Below, one piece after another: positions 1 through 11,733 of a DNA stretch of 64,000 nt (positions within the stretch are counted from its first letter, which is position 1; every line of letters begins with the position of its first letter). The stretch lies in the NCBI GenBank assembly GCA_944739405.2, contig OX123190.2:26262807-26326806 (forward strand), written 5' to 3'. The position numbers and the translations under genes were made by a program. The DNA is from Euclidia mi (taxonomy: Eukaryota > Arthropoda > Insecta > Lepidoptera > Erebidae). The notes beneath the pieces were generated by a model that saw only the letters and a list, made by a program, of their open reading frames with translations, ran no database searches and was not told where the DNA came from.

Positions 1-797
1 TAAAACTTTTACACATTTGGTTCATACATTGAACTACAAATCGCGCGAAGATATGTTACACTGGCCAACAAATCTTGGAGCACAAACGTTGATTGTTAAT
101 CTAAGTCGGACTTGGCACCGGAGTAGTCGCAATTGGTTAAATGGACACAATACGTTACATTCCAAGTGCGTTGCAAAGATTTATACACATCTTTGTACAT
201 ATAGTCATGACATGTGTCTATGAGCGTTTCATTTTAGGGTGCCATATTTGAAGGGGTGTCAATAGGAGCCTATTATTTTGAACCTTCGCAGTACGTCTGC
301 CTGTCTGTCTGGCAAAAGCAGTATCTTATGTACTAACATAGGTAGGAAGATTTTTACTAATGATTGTAAATTAAACTATATTCGTACTACTACCTACCGA
401 AATTGTCATATTTATTAATAAATATGAATGTGACTCAATGTTACTTACCTTAATATAGTGGCAATAGTGAGTGAAAATTGTAATCTTAAACATACATTAT
501 AAGAACATAAGAAATATATTTCAGTTTTGGCGTTAGCTCTTAATAATCCCTAGGACCAGTTGTTAAGTATCAACTAAATATTATGTCATTTGAAAGATAA
601 TATCATTTCATGCTTAAAAGAAATCACTTTGATGTATAGTCAATATACGGACCACCCCAAGGAAGGTGCTTTTAAATTTTGTCGATAATCGCTTGATGTT
701 TATTCACTTCACGATTTTGCTAATTTTTATGAAAGAAATAGAAAATTAGGGAACTGGAACTATTTAAATGATGTCTTAGAGTAATAGTTTATTACGA
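1..797. other. No gene seen; old repeat relic at 230-305
   Basis: I see no supportable coding region. At about 230-305 the phrases agggtgcca, ggggtgtcaa, gagcctatt and ctgcctgtctgtctgg resemble a dispersed lepidopteran repeat whose other strand appears again near 44.0-44.1 kb. The rest is AT-rich and unassigned. Confidence 0.4.
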
Positions 798-1229
798 TTG
801 TTGATAAACAAGAAGAATATTTTGATAATAAAAACATTAACAGAAAATGTAAGCATTTCTACAATCATGACTGCTTACTGTGCATATGTGGAATCAACAC
901 TACGCTATGGTATAATATTCTGGGGTAACTCTACAGATTGGGTAGCTGCATTTAGAGCGCAGAAACAGAGTGTACGATGAATATTAAGATTGAAAGTGAC
1001 AGACAGTTGCAAAACACATTTTAGAACATTAAATCTACTGACCTTGCCATGTATATACATACTAGAGACAGCTTTATTTGTAAGAAAAAATATGAACCTA
1101 TTTGAAAAGCAAAGAGGAAGTCGTCACCAATATAAAATAAGAATTATGCCTAGTAAGACATGCTTATTAAGTAATAGTATACTTTGCATGACTACCAGGA
1201 TTTATAGTAATCTACCAATCAAGTTATAG
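798..1229 (+). pseudogene. Non-LTR retrotransposon RT C-terminal fragment
   Basis: Translation gives a conserved stretch from just after the catalytic part of a Jockey/CR1-like reverse transcriptase: AYCAYVESTLRYGIIFWGN, then a QK-R motif, then SC..HF..LN.LTLPCIYI. One in-frame TGA (978-980) splits two open stretches lying in the same frame. The piece is about 140 codons, far short of a full ORF2 (about 900 or more residues), with no endonuclease and no YADD box, so it is a 5'-truncated dead copy. The clade is an inference from motif spacing; the LINE identity is fairly safe. Confidence 0.7.
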
Positions 1230-2631
1230 TTTTGCTTTTCCGATTGCTATAATTAAGGATTAGCCATAAGGATATTCAGTTTTAATTTTGCATAATAAGG
1301 TCGGCAACTTTTGCAGGGTATGGTAGGAAATAAAATTATTACACACTAGAGATATCAATAAGGCAGCCGTGCATTGTTAATGCTAAAGAAATAGAGAAAA
1401 GTGTTTTACCTCCATTTTTAATCCACTTTTCTTACACATTTTCTCTTAACATCCATCTTCTTTTGGATAGAAGGAGAAGATGCAAACCTTTGCACCGCGT
1501 TGTTAATGATCCAAAAACTTCTTGTAATGGGTCGATTTATAGGTACCGCAGCGCAGTAAGGAATAGGGTTATTACGTATTATATCACATGTATTAATTTT
1601 ATATTTCAATAACCACTTTCTAGTCATTTGTAGGAATCAGTAATAATTACATTCCTTAAAGTATGTATATGTATCCAAATTTTATCTATGAAAATAGTAT
1701 TGAGTTGTTTATTCTCATTACTCAAATCAACCCATGCCAGATGGTACATAGCGCCAATCGCAACGCCACCACTGCAGTGCCAATGCAATGAAACAGCAGT
1801 TAGGCGATTAGCACCGCGGTTCGAATCGCTTGTGGTGCCACACGAGTAAAGTCCAGTCCAAGTAAAACAAAATAAAGTTCCACCAAGATATGAAAACTGT
1901 GTAATTTAATTCACGAAATGTTAAAATGAGCCTCAATAGATACGCACCCTTACTTTAGCAACAAACAGCACACGATCTCTAGTAGTACGGTAGTTATATT
2001 TCTTCATAGCAGCGTCTAAGGTCAGGAAGTAACGCAGACAACCAAAGAGGATTACTTTGCTATAGATATTTTACACTCTAAGGTATCTGCTTGTATAAGA
2101 CATGTATAAAGCAGGTATAATGCCTTAGCGATCTTGTATTTTGTGATTTTTTGTGAAGAAAATTTGACCAGTTTTATTGAAAGTTAGAAAAAGTCATCTT
2201 AGTATATTTGATATACTAAATAAGCACTGATATTCATGGAACTAACCCAATACGAATATAGCGAATAATGTAAGTATGTAGGTAAATAAGTGATTATTAT
2301 GAAGGTAGAGGGACGAAAAGGGAGAGAAAGGAGTAAATTATCGGATAGCTCGATGGTCGGCTACAGAGAAATATGGAAGAGAATGAAATACTGCGCCGAA
2401 TCCAAATAAATTGGGACCGGAGCAAAAGAATAATAAAATGTACTGAGCACAATATTACTTAAAGTGTGTTTTATAAATAATTTATATAAATAAGACTGAA
2501 ACATAAATAAATCAAACTATAATAAGGGGGTTCTATTTGGCATAATAACTTGAGCCACAGCATAGAACTGCTTTCCATAATATGCTTTCGTTCGGACATG
2601 TCTGAAGGAATTACTTAATAAATTATTTATT
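1230..2631. other. No gene seen; tRNA-like relic near 1745-1830
   Basis: AT-rich DNA without a coding signal. Around 1808-1830 there is a good RNA polymerase III B-box match (ggttcgaatcg), with a weak A-box-like stretch (tagcgccaatcg) about 60 bases upstream, so this may be an old tRNA-derived SINE head. No cloverleaf can be drawn with confidence. Confidence 0.3.
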
Positions 2632-2735
2632 GACTGCCAGGGTGGTACAGTGGTATGAGTGAATCACCCTACCCCACCCATGCGTCTAGTATCCAAGTTC
2701 AATTCTACTTCGCTTGGTACTTTTTTTTTGTAATT
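2632..2735 (+). mobile_element. tRNA-derived SINE relic
   Basis: The stretch starts with gactgccagggtggtacagtggt, an A-box-like SINE head, has a decayed B box (ccaagttcaattct), and reaches a T run at 2721-2729. The arrangement matches the heads of the other SINEs in this window, which also begin with a gactg/gacg phrase. It is diverged and probably old. Confidence 0.45.
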
Positions 2736-3024
2736 TACAAATAGTTCGTCCGAGCGCCGTTCGGACTCGATATTTCAATGTTTGCATAGCTCCTGTCACA
2801 TAACTTTTATCCCTAGCGTAGTATTTTTAAAGCAAAATGGCTTTGCCAAAGTGAAATTATATTATTACTCGGCAAACTTAGCCTTGCAATTATGTAAACA
2901 AATAGGTACTAATATAAATGGTTTCATCACAATACTAGCTTTGGCATACGACTTGGGTCGCGTGGTGAACAAGGATATTTGTAGTATGTATTTACAAAAA
3001 AAAGACACAATTAGTATGTTTACA

Positions 3025-3140
3025 AAAAGAAAACACTTAGTATGTTTATCCTTTGCCTGGTAGGTACCCATAGCTTTGCTTAGTTTGGGACTAAGTAGAT
3101 GGGGTTGCGTGTATGACGTAATACTATAATTATGGTTATA
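3025..3140 (+). mobile_element. SINE 3'-part relic
   Basis: Contains agtatgtttatcctttgcc, then gtacccatag, then tttgcttagtttgggacta, the 3' half of a dispersed lepidopteran SINE-like repeat. The reverse complement of the same phrases occurs at 22685-22733 and 29533-29568, where the repeat was split by an LTR element. Upstream, 2736-3024 is unassigned. Confidence 0.5.
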
Positions 3141-3839
3141 CACTACATATTTGTAAAACCTGATACACACATTTCAAACGGGTGCGTGAAAAACCTATTA
3201 AGCACTTCTTTGTGGTGAAATTCTGAAAATGTAGCTTATATTTAATCCATCTATCTATTGCAATTTACTAAATTTAATTTAACATCCCCAAAAAACCTCT
3301 TTGTTATATAGTTTATTGTTTCTATAATTTCACTTGGTCTAGTAATTGGCTACCACCGGATAACACTAACAACAAGACTTACAAGATTTTGTGAAAACCG
3401 ATACAGATCGGACAAACTAACTACTGTAGAAACAAAACAAGACAAAATGGACTTAGTTACAAAGCGGATCCTAACAATCATTGGACAAGACAGAAATATC
3501 CTTGAATGCCTGAATATACATGAACATAATGTTATGTTGTGTTTTTGGAAGATGTGCTTCGGCGAATAACGCATCGTATGGTCAGTCAAGAAACTGGTCT
3601 ATAAGCTTTGTACTACACGTGCTTGCCTACTTTCTGAGAAGGCACAGGAAGTTTGTTGAGATGAGTTAGATATTTGTTAAGGCTGTTTGAGCGCCCAATA
3701 CTCTCATTCAACAAACGAAAGGCTATGATATTTATTAATAATGCTATTTTAAGTGATAGTAGTCTAATTAGGTCTCCTAGAGCAGCTTAATGGGGTAAAA
3801 CCATAATCAGGCTTTGATGATTTCAGTATTATATTCTAT
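3141..3839. other. No gene seen
   Basis: AT-rich. A plus-strand stretch at about 3420-3570 reads in a vaguely protein-like way over short distances, but stops fall in every frame and no family could be recognised. Confidence 0.3.
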
Positions 3840-4092
3840 AATCATACTACCTCTGCCGGGCCCCGGTTGGGTAACAAATGTGTTACCATGCTATCTCCGC
3901 CAGGCTGCGGTAAACGGGGAAGGCCAAAGAAATGCTGGCTTGACGTCGTAAGGGATGATATGCGTGCCAATTGACTAACCAACAGTGATGCTGAAGACCA
4001 AGCGAAGTGGAGGAAATACAGGCAGAAAGCGGACCCCGGGCTCCAAGGCGTATGTTTTGGACAGCGCTAGGATGCTGATGACGATGATTCTA
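3840..4092 (+). pseudogene. RTE-clade non-LTR retrotransposon 3' end
   Basis: One frame gives GRPKKCWLDVVRDDM, then DAEDQAKWRKYRQKADP, the very C-terminal tail of an RTE-type reverse transcriptase (the GRP..RW.D.V..DM signature). It is followed by agcgctaggatgctgatgacgatgat, the short tandem 3' end normal for RTE elements. Only the last 70 or so codons remain, with in-frame stops. Three other RTE ends with the same aacgctagga-type finish occur in the window. Confidence 0.75.
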
Positions 4093-5194
4093 TAAACTGG
4101 TTATAGAATATTATGCTGAAACTATCAAAGCTTGACTATTTTTGACTTGTTGGTCTAATGTTAGTTACGCTGACTGCTTCGTCAGAGGTTGGGTGTTTGA
4201 TTCCCATCCAGGACAAATGTTTGAATCTATTGGCAATTACTTGTATCTGAGTGTATTTTTTCTATCATAGTCTATGTCAGAGAAATTATAGACATATTTA
4301 TCAGTTATCTGGTTCCAGTAGCACTTACTGTCTCTGCATAGTCTGGGATCGGATCACCACGACTTAGCTGTTCCAGAATAATAATCATTTTAATTCTTTG
4401 ACACATGTATATTGGTCTTCTTCTTTTGCCGCTAGGCTGGTAAATGTGTAAAATATAACAAAAACCTGCACAAAAATGATTTATGTTTGATTTTTCTTAC
4501 CTGCCTTATCTGACAAAACCGTCGCGTTAAATAAAAGGGCAAGATAATTTATTTTCCACGGCGTTTTTAATCTGTAATGTCCGCTTCACCTTAAAACTCC
4601 GTTCCACTTTTAATGGAAACCCCTTTCTAAGTTATTTTCAGTTTTAAAGGAACAACGGCTAATTTATCCTGACAGAAAATAATGGCCAAGTTCGGCATTT
4701 TATTCCTTATACCACCTGCATTATTTATTAATCAATCATTCAAAATCAAAACAGCTTTCTAATTATCCATAATGGAAGATGGCCGCCGTCGTACACTTTA
4801 GAGGCGTCACACTATATCGCTAATGCCTACTTCTAAGAATGAGTACCAAAGTTATTCTTAAGAACATTTTGAAATATCATAAATCCAATTGTGTTCGGTG
4901 TTCATTAACTTTGTTTAATGAAAGTTCTTATCTATATTTGGAGCTAGGCTTTTAGAACTAAAACAAAATGTATTATATATTTGAGACTGAAAATTGTACT
5001 TTTAGAAACTTATTTATCTCGAAACCAAACAGCAACCCATGATTCAAAGTTTCATACGCCTGTCGTGATTCGTAAACGCTTGAGAAGTTTAATTTTATTT
5101 TTATTCAATAGAAATACATGACTATTTTTAGTATCAGAATTGCCATGATGTCAATTATTTCTATTAGAAAGCTTTTTCGTTGGATGTTTTACAA
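4093..5194. other. No gene seen
   Basis: Unassigned AT-rich sequence. No open frame with a recognisable motif, no clear terminal repeats. Confidence 0.35.
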
Positions 5195-5345
5195 CTTCTT
5201 CCTTAAGAAATATATCTGTTTTACGAGTGTTATTACAAAGATAAAAAACAACCAGAACCATGTCCTCGCAAAAGTGTTTTCCTTTGTGGTAATTGAACCT
5301 AAGTCCCTGCGCAGTGCTAAAAAGCGAGGCGGCCGCTTGAACATA
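5195..5345 (-). mobile_element. Degraded SINE, same family as 41330-41546
   Basis: Read on the minus strand it has caagcggccgcctcgc, then cactgcgc, a B-box relic (ggttcaattacc) and an aacacttttg stretch in the same order as the better preserved minus-strand SINE at 41.33-41.55 kb. It is clearly older. The family assignment rests on shared order of short motifs, not an alignment score. Confidence 0.45.
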
Positions 5346-8300
5346 TATACTATATATCCAGTAAGAGTAAAAAGTCTGTAGTGCAACCATCTTAAACTAT
5401 CATAATACTTATAGCACTTTCGAAGCAAGCATACAAGGCAAGCATTTTGTTTATGAACATGCGAACATTTGATTCAGTACGCTGTTTTGAGCTCATCCAG
5501 AGCAGCCTAGATATGACAAGGTGGATGTTAAAATATGAGGCAGAAATTAAATCAAATGCATCAATTACTTACACATCAAATTGAAACTACATACTTAATT
5601 CAACCTTTCCACCTAATCAGTGGATTATTATGGACAATATCACTATCTATTTCGTTTGTAGTATTTGTTAGTTTAAAACGACATTCGACCGTTATCGTAT
5701 TATTATAAATTTCGAATTGAATATAACGTAATCGACGAACAAATTCAAAACATAGTTTATTACGACTCTTGATAAACAAAAAGAAGATTTTTATAATGTA
5801 TTCTGTTGCTTTCTAGCAGAATTTGAAGACTACGTATATGTAACTTTGACTACATTTATTTATATTTACTAAGGCATTGATGACAAATTCAGCAACAAAG
5901 ACTAAATTAACTTATAAACAAACATATTTTTTATATTCGAACACTCTCAAGTAGCTCATTTTTTTTCTTTACTATCAATAAATGGCATTGCTGGGTCGGT
6001 AAGTCTTCTCGTTGTTTAGCAGCGTACCTAGCGCGATATGCGACCCACAAATAATTATTTTGAGTTTAGATGAACTATGTTCGGTGATAGCATGTTTGTA
6101 AAAGGAAATAGGATAAATTCCTGGCGCTAGGGTTACCTAAAATAAAAAGAACAAAGAGAAACCCACGTATAAGTCGAGCTCTTTTGTTAAACAAAAAGTT
6201 TGTAAAAAGAATTTGACAACTCACGAATCCAATTAAGTCTCTAAATAACTAAAATCGATCACTGAGAACACACAACAGCTTTGTTGGTACATTCATAAAC
6301 ACAATTACGCGACAAAGGCCCGCTTACAATTCCATCGTCGCAATTGAAAGTTGCTCAATCACTTTGAATATTTCAGGCAACTTTTTAATGAAACCAGGGC
6401 TCAACCGAAAAATACTCCAAACCTCAAACACGCAAAGCTGCAGAACTTCGAGACTGGAATAATGTCTGGGACAGAAAAAGTTTACGCTTTGAACTCTAGC
6501 GGGGGTAAGTGTTTTGCATTTCGACCTACGCAGCCTGCATACCAATGCGTAAAAGGATTGATGTTTGCAAAGCTACATAAAAAATATCCAATCTTTACCT
6601 ACCTAGTAACTCTGTAGAGTGACTGCCTTGACATGTTTGTTTTAGAGAACACTTTTAATTTTCGCTTTCAGTACATCTGAGTGGAATGTTTGCCTAAGAG
6701 TAGAGGGTGTATAAAATGTAGATATATAGAGCGGGTAATGTAACACATTTTCGGACACACACCTGAAGCCCCTAGTGAAATACAGACGTCTGATTTGTTT
6801 AAGACTATGTATTCATTTTACGGGGTTTCACTATTTGTAAGGTACACTGTGTCTGTATATTTCATCGTTGCTGTAAACTATTCTGTATAATTCACTCGGG
6901 CTTCGGTTCCGCGTCCGCGAATTAATTTGCGCCTATTCATAGATTATTATACAATATTTAACCATTTGGAGAAGCAGTTTTACGATTCCTTTCGAATACT
7001 TTTGCCTTTATTACCAAATCGGTGTACCACTAAGAACTCGACTACCAAGTCACTGTTGTATTATGCTGATGCATAAAGTGTTTTCATATATCTTTGTTTT
7101 TTATAAATACGAGACCTTTATTTCTTGAATTCAGAAGATTTTTATTGCGATACGTAAAGAAAATGTAGCTATTATTAAAGCAGGAGGAAACGAAAGTTTA
7201 GGGCAACTTTTATAGGGAGATCGGGGCTTTAGATATCGTTGAAAAACTTTCCTGCTACGTCCGATAAAATGTTTCGTACGCATGTAATCCTCTAAAATTC
7301 TGCGTGATTTGCCTCTACTGAGATAAAAAGGACGTTCGGCAAAAAGCCGGATGTGCCAAAGTCACGTCGCTTATCACAAAATAACCTAAAAATCTTATTA
7401 AGCTTCACAAGTTTTATTGTGCTTGCTAAAAATGTATTTGTTCCAATAATCAGGATCTGATATTTCAACATAAAATTATCTCATGCTACTCTAAGGACAT
7501 CTTCAAACTTGTTTTCAAAGAGTCTTTTAAATTACGTCATAAAATATTAGAGGGACTTCGTGCTTGGGTAAAGCTCGCGAAATAATTAAGGAAGTGTAAT
7601 AAGGCTTTTCCATTTGCATAACAAATTTGTAAAGATTCTTTCGAAAAAATCGCTAGTAAATCCTTTGACAAATCAAGTGTTTTCTGGGGATTACTATTTT
7701 CAAACCCCTCTTTCCTGTGACGAAATATTAATACAATATTGGGATTATATTTTTTGTATCGCAAATGTATTGAGAAACGTTATCCTTCGAAAAACGACAA
7801 GCTACATAGTAATAGAGAGATAGTTGTTTATGTATGTATGTTTATAGTCAAGTGCAAATTGTTTGATATCACAAATAATATGTATGCATTGCTTCAAATT
7901 CTTGTTTTCATTCAGGCTTGCTTAAAGATTATTAGATACAGCAAAATCAACTACGCACATGCATCTAACAAATCAACCATTTACACAAGAGATAACACGT
8001 TCTTTATTCAGAAAATACTTTTAAAATCTGCTCAGAATTCTTCCAGAAAAATCTAAAGAACATTGTGCCGTTAAACATAGGTTTAAAAGTTTACACGTGA
8101 TGTCTGATTGATTCGGTGCTCGAGCGCCCTCACACAGAATGTTCTATTGTTATAATGTTGCAGTGTCGTGTTGTCCGAGGTGCTGCGCATGTGCCTTGTC
8201 CGTGAAGTTGACAAATGCCTCCGGTACGTTAGGTGTTTGCCGACGCCTCTTGAAGCAAGGACGTGAGCTATCTGATATATACACTAAGATGATTTGGGTG

Positions 8301-8978
8301 GTAGTGACGTTCTATAGTACCGTTAAGAGAGACGTGTATAGAGTCTGTTAGGTGTCATTTTTTTAAATAAAAAGAAATTGCACTTACTATGAATGGTAAC
8401 CATTCTATCATAATTAAATTAGCATAATATTAGATACTTTTATAAGACAATGGTGTTACGCAATATATGTATATATGAACATTAATAAAAGAAACAAAGT
8501 ATAATAAAGTAGTTGCGGTTTTTTAGTTGCGCTAAAAATAGTTGCGCTTTTAGGAATACCCCGCAGTATACATAAAGATGGGTGGTAGGTACACATGGTA
8601 GGTAAATGAAGTACTTACATGGCTACCTTGTCTCTACGACGAGGCGTGTATTCATGAAATTCATAAGAATGTAAGATTGGTTAACATATTCATGCGTCGT
8701 TCAAAGAATAAACATTACGTGGTCTACATTATTTCTCTTGAATAAATCTGAATTATACTGTGAACATTTTTTCGAACACACTGAACGACTGTTAATTTTT
8801 TTGCAAATGTTGCAAGATTTAGAATCGAATTATTACCTACTTTTTGGAGTAAAGTACAGTGTTTTGGATATATTAATTTCCTGTAATAAAACACTCAAGG
8901 CCGTGTGATCCTAAAACACGGTCATTATATCAGATAACTGATAAACATACTTGTGTTTGCTCACATACATTATACACA
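5346..8978. other. Long stretch with no recognisable gene
   Basis: AT-rich DNA. Open frames at 6351-6617 and 7739-8056 are short and have no motif. The stretch at 8115-8350 is richer in G+C than its surroundings and keeps a 70-codon open frame, but I recognise nothing in it. No tRNA, array or terminal repeat was seen. Confidence 0.35.
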
Positions 8979-9163
8979 TCTGTATATATAAAATCCTTGC
9001 GCTACTGACTGATTGACAGACAAGCTACAGCCGAAACTATAAGGTGCATGAAGCACTAGGGGTAGGGGTGCACTAAGAAGGGATTTTCTGAAATTCCCAC
9101 GGGATCGGGCAGAAACAGTTAAATTAAAAAAAATGTGCAAGCGTAGCTGCGGGCGTCCTCTAG
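8979..9163 (+). mobile_element. Short non-autonomous Helitron-like element
   Basis: Starts TCTGTATATATAAAA and ends CTAG followed by T, as Helitrons do (5' TC, 3' CTRR, insertion between A and T). Just before the 3' end lies a G+C-rich stretch, gcgtagctgcgggcgtcctc, that could form the usual short hairpin. A second copy with the same start, the same gactgattgacagacaagct block and the same end is at 20584-20775. No coding capacity. Confidence 0.7.
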
Positions 9164-9204
9164 TTACTGATAAAGTGCAACAAGCAAATCATCCATAGAG
9201 CTAA

Positions 9205-9282
9205 AGTTAATATTCAGTTAAATTCGGTTGCCAATAAGTGGACCCAGGCTGCAATTCGGATAACGCTAGGAAGATGATGACA
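9205..9282 (+). mobile_element. RTE 3'-end relic
   Basis: The phrase gtggacccaggctgcaattc followed by aacgctaggaagatgatgac matches the last bases of the RTE family seen at 4030-4085 (gcggaccccgggctccaagg... cgctaggatgctgatgac). Only the tail survives. Confidence 0.55.
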
Positions 9283-10369
9283 AAACAAATCATCACTAAT
9301 GAAAATGTTTATCACACAAATATCTTTCCTGCATACAAACTGCAATGGATTGATTTAATCACATAACTTTCAAGCACTGTCCAAATAAAGAGATGAGGTA
9401 TGAAATTTAGGTAGGCTATTAATTTATAAGGCATAATACATTGTGGTATTCAAGGCGCTTACGGTACCGAAACTGAGATACAAACTAGACCTGTGCCTAT
9501 ATTATTTTTATATTTTCGACTTGCCTTGTTAGTACTAAATACAACATATTATTTTACAAAATACACTTTAAATCTAAAACTTATAAATTTATTAAGCCCT
9601 ATTAAGGCTTCGAAGAAAAAGCTCTTGTATGAATTTCTCGAAGGAATTTAATTTTACTGCGTTGGAAAAATAGCTTAAAAAGTGATCAAGCACAAATTAC
9701 AGTGATTGATTCACGAGGTACCTAACGTAGAGAGAGATATAAATTTATTAAAGGTACCGCCCGTTTTTCTACGATAAAAGATTTTAAATTGATTAAGTTA
9801 AGTAAAGCTATCAAGTCAGGCTTAAGATGTATGACTGTGTGGTTTTGCGTTTCGTCATAGATAAATATAATACTTTACAGTACAGATGCCGCAAGTCGTC
9901 CATAAAAATTGGCCACGTTAAATTCTTAATATTAGACCTTTATTTTTATAAGTACTTGTTAATACCGTAAATAATACAACAGATGGCGCTAGCGACGAAA
10001 AAATGGGAGTCGATGGTAGCGACATCTTACGTCTCATTTTGTAAGCAATGTTATTTTAAATTAAAAAGAATAGATGGCGCTATAATAAAAAAGCATTCCG
10101 TCTAAAATGTAGAAATATTATGATATTTCACCTTGTCACCCAAGTGTGCCTCATTTCAAGGTTATAACACAATCAACCGATCTAGTAGGTACCTATTTTA
10201 CGTATGTACCGGTGGCGTTAAAACATCTAGCGATATTTTTATGACTTCGTGTCTTTCCGTTCAAAATTTGGAATGCACTTTGTACACTGTTCCATAAAGC
10301 TGATATTTGACATACTTACGTAAGTTTGGTGGCTATGTTACGATAACATTGAAATAGTGCAGTGATGAA
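9283..10369. other. No gene seen
   Basis: AT-rich. Short agatggcgct motifs recur (about 9982 and 10071), with a related catctagcga at 10229, but no coding sequence or terminal repeats could be assigned. Confidence 0.3.
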
Positions 10370-11733
10370 TGACCTTGTGAATGCACCTTGGTCTGATGAT
10401 GAAGCCGGGAAGATGGTTACAGGAACTTCTAAACTACATATTATGATAAACTACTCGTGTTTGGGCTCGTTTGAATTGACTTGACAAAACCTATGACCTT
10501 GTGAGGTTGCCTTGGTCTGATGATGAAGCCGGACGGTGGTCACAGGAACTCCTAAACTACACATGATAAACTAGTCGTGTTTGGGCTCGTTTGATAAGAC
10601 TTAACAAAACCTATGACCTTGTGAGGTTGCCTTGGTCTGATGATGAAGCCGGAAGGTGGTCACAGGAACTCCTAAACTACACATGATAAACTAGTCGTGT
10701 TTGGGCTCATTTGACTAGACTTGACAAAACCTATGACCTTGTGAGGTTGCCTTAGTCTGATGATGAAGCCGGAAGGTGGTCACAGGAACTCCTAAACTAC
10801 ACATGATAAACTAGTAGTGTTTGGGCTCGTTTGAATAGATTTGACAAAACCTATGACCTTGTGAGGTTGCCTTGGTCTGATGATGAAGCCGGAAGGTGGT
10901 CACAGGAACTCCTAAACTACACATGATTAACTAGTCGTGTTTGGGCTCGTTTGACAAGACTTGACAAAACCTATGACCTTGTGAGGTTGCCTTGGTCTGA
11001 TGATGAAGCCGGAAGGTGGTCACAGGAACTCCTAAACTACACATGATAAACTAGTCGTGTTTGCGCTCGTTTGACAAGACTTGACAAAACCTATGACCTT
11101 GTGTGGTTGCCTTGGTCTAATGATGAAGCCGAAAGGTGGTCACAGGAACTCCTAAACTACACATGATAAACTAGTCGTGTTTGGGCTCGTTTGACAAGAC
11201 TTGACAAAACCTATGACCTTGTGAGGTTGCCTTGGTCTGATGATGAAGCCGGAAGGTGGTCACAGGAACTCCTAAACTACACATGATTAACTAGTCGTGT
11301 TTGGGCTCGTTTGACAAGACTTGACAAAACCTATGACCTTGTGAGGTTGCCTTGGTCTGATGATGAAGCCGGAAGGTGGTCACAGGAACTCCTAAACTAC
11401 ACATGATTAACTAGTCGTGTTTGGGCTCGTTTGACAAGACTTGACAAAACCTATGACCTTGTGAGGTTGCCTTGGTCTGATGATGAACCCGGAAGGTGGT
11501 CACAGGAACTCCTAAACTACACATGATAAACTAGTCGTGTTTGGGCTCGTTTGACAAGACTTGACAAAACTTATGACCTTGTGTGGTTGCCTTGGTCTGA
11601 TGATGAAGCCGGAAGGTGGTCACAGGAACTCCTAAACTACACATGATAAACTAGTAGTGTTTGGGCTCGTTTGAATAGATTTGACAAAACCTATGACCTT
11701 GTGAGGTTGCCTTGGTCTGATGATGAAGCCGGA
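10370..11733. repeat. Tandem array of a 120-bp unit, about 11 copies
   Basis: A unit beginning tgaccttgtgaggttgcc, containing tctgatgatgaagccggaag and ending ttgacaaaacc, repeats at exactly 120-bp spacing: starts at 10493, 10613, 10733 and so on to 11693. The first unit (about 10370-10492) is the most diverged and the last is cut off at 11733. Inner copies differ by only a few bases. A distinctive variant (ctagtagtg with gaatagattt) occurs both at 10801 and at 11641, seven units apart, which suggests a block duplication. 120 is a multiple of three but no frame stays open, so it is not a coding repeat. Confidence 0.95.

Noticed and set aside
3420..3600. Decayed coding region
   Set aside because: Short protein-like runs in two frames but no recognisable family and many stops.
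7739..8056. 105-codon plus-strand frame as a gene
   Set aside because: AT-rich, no motif, no splice or start support; consistent with chance.
10370..11733. CRISPR-like array
   Set aside because: The whole 120-bp unit is conserved with no repeat/spacer alternation, and the sequence is eukaryotic.
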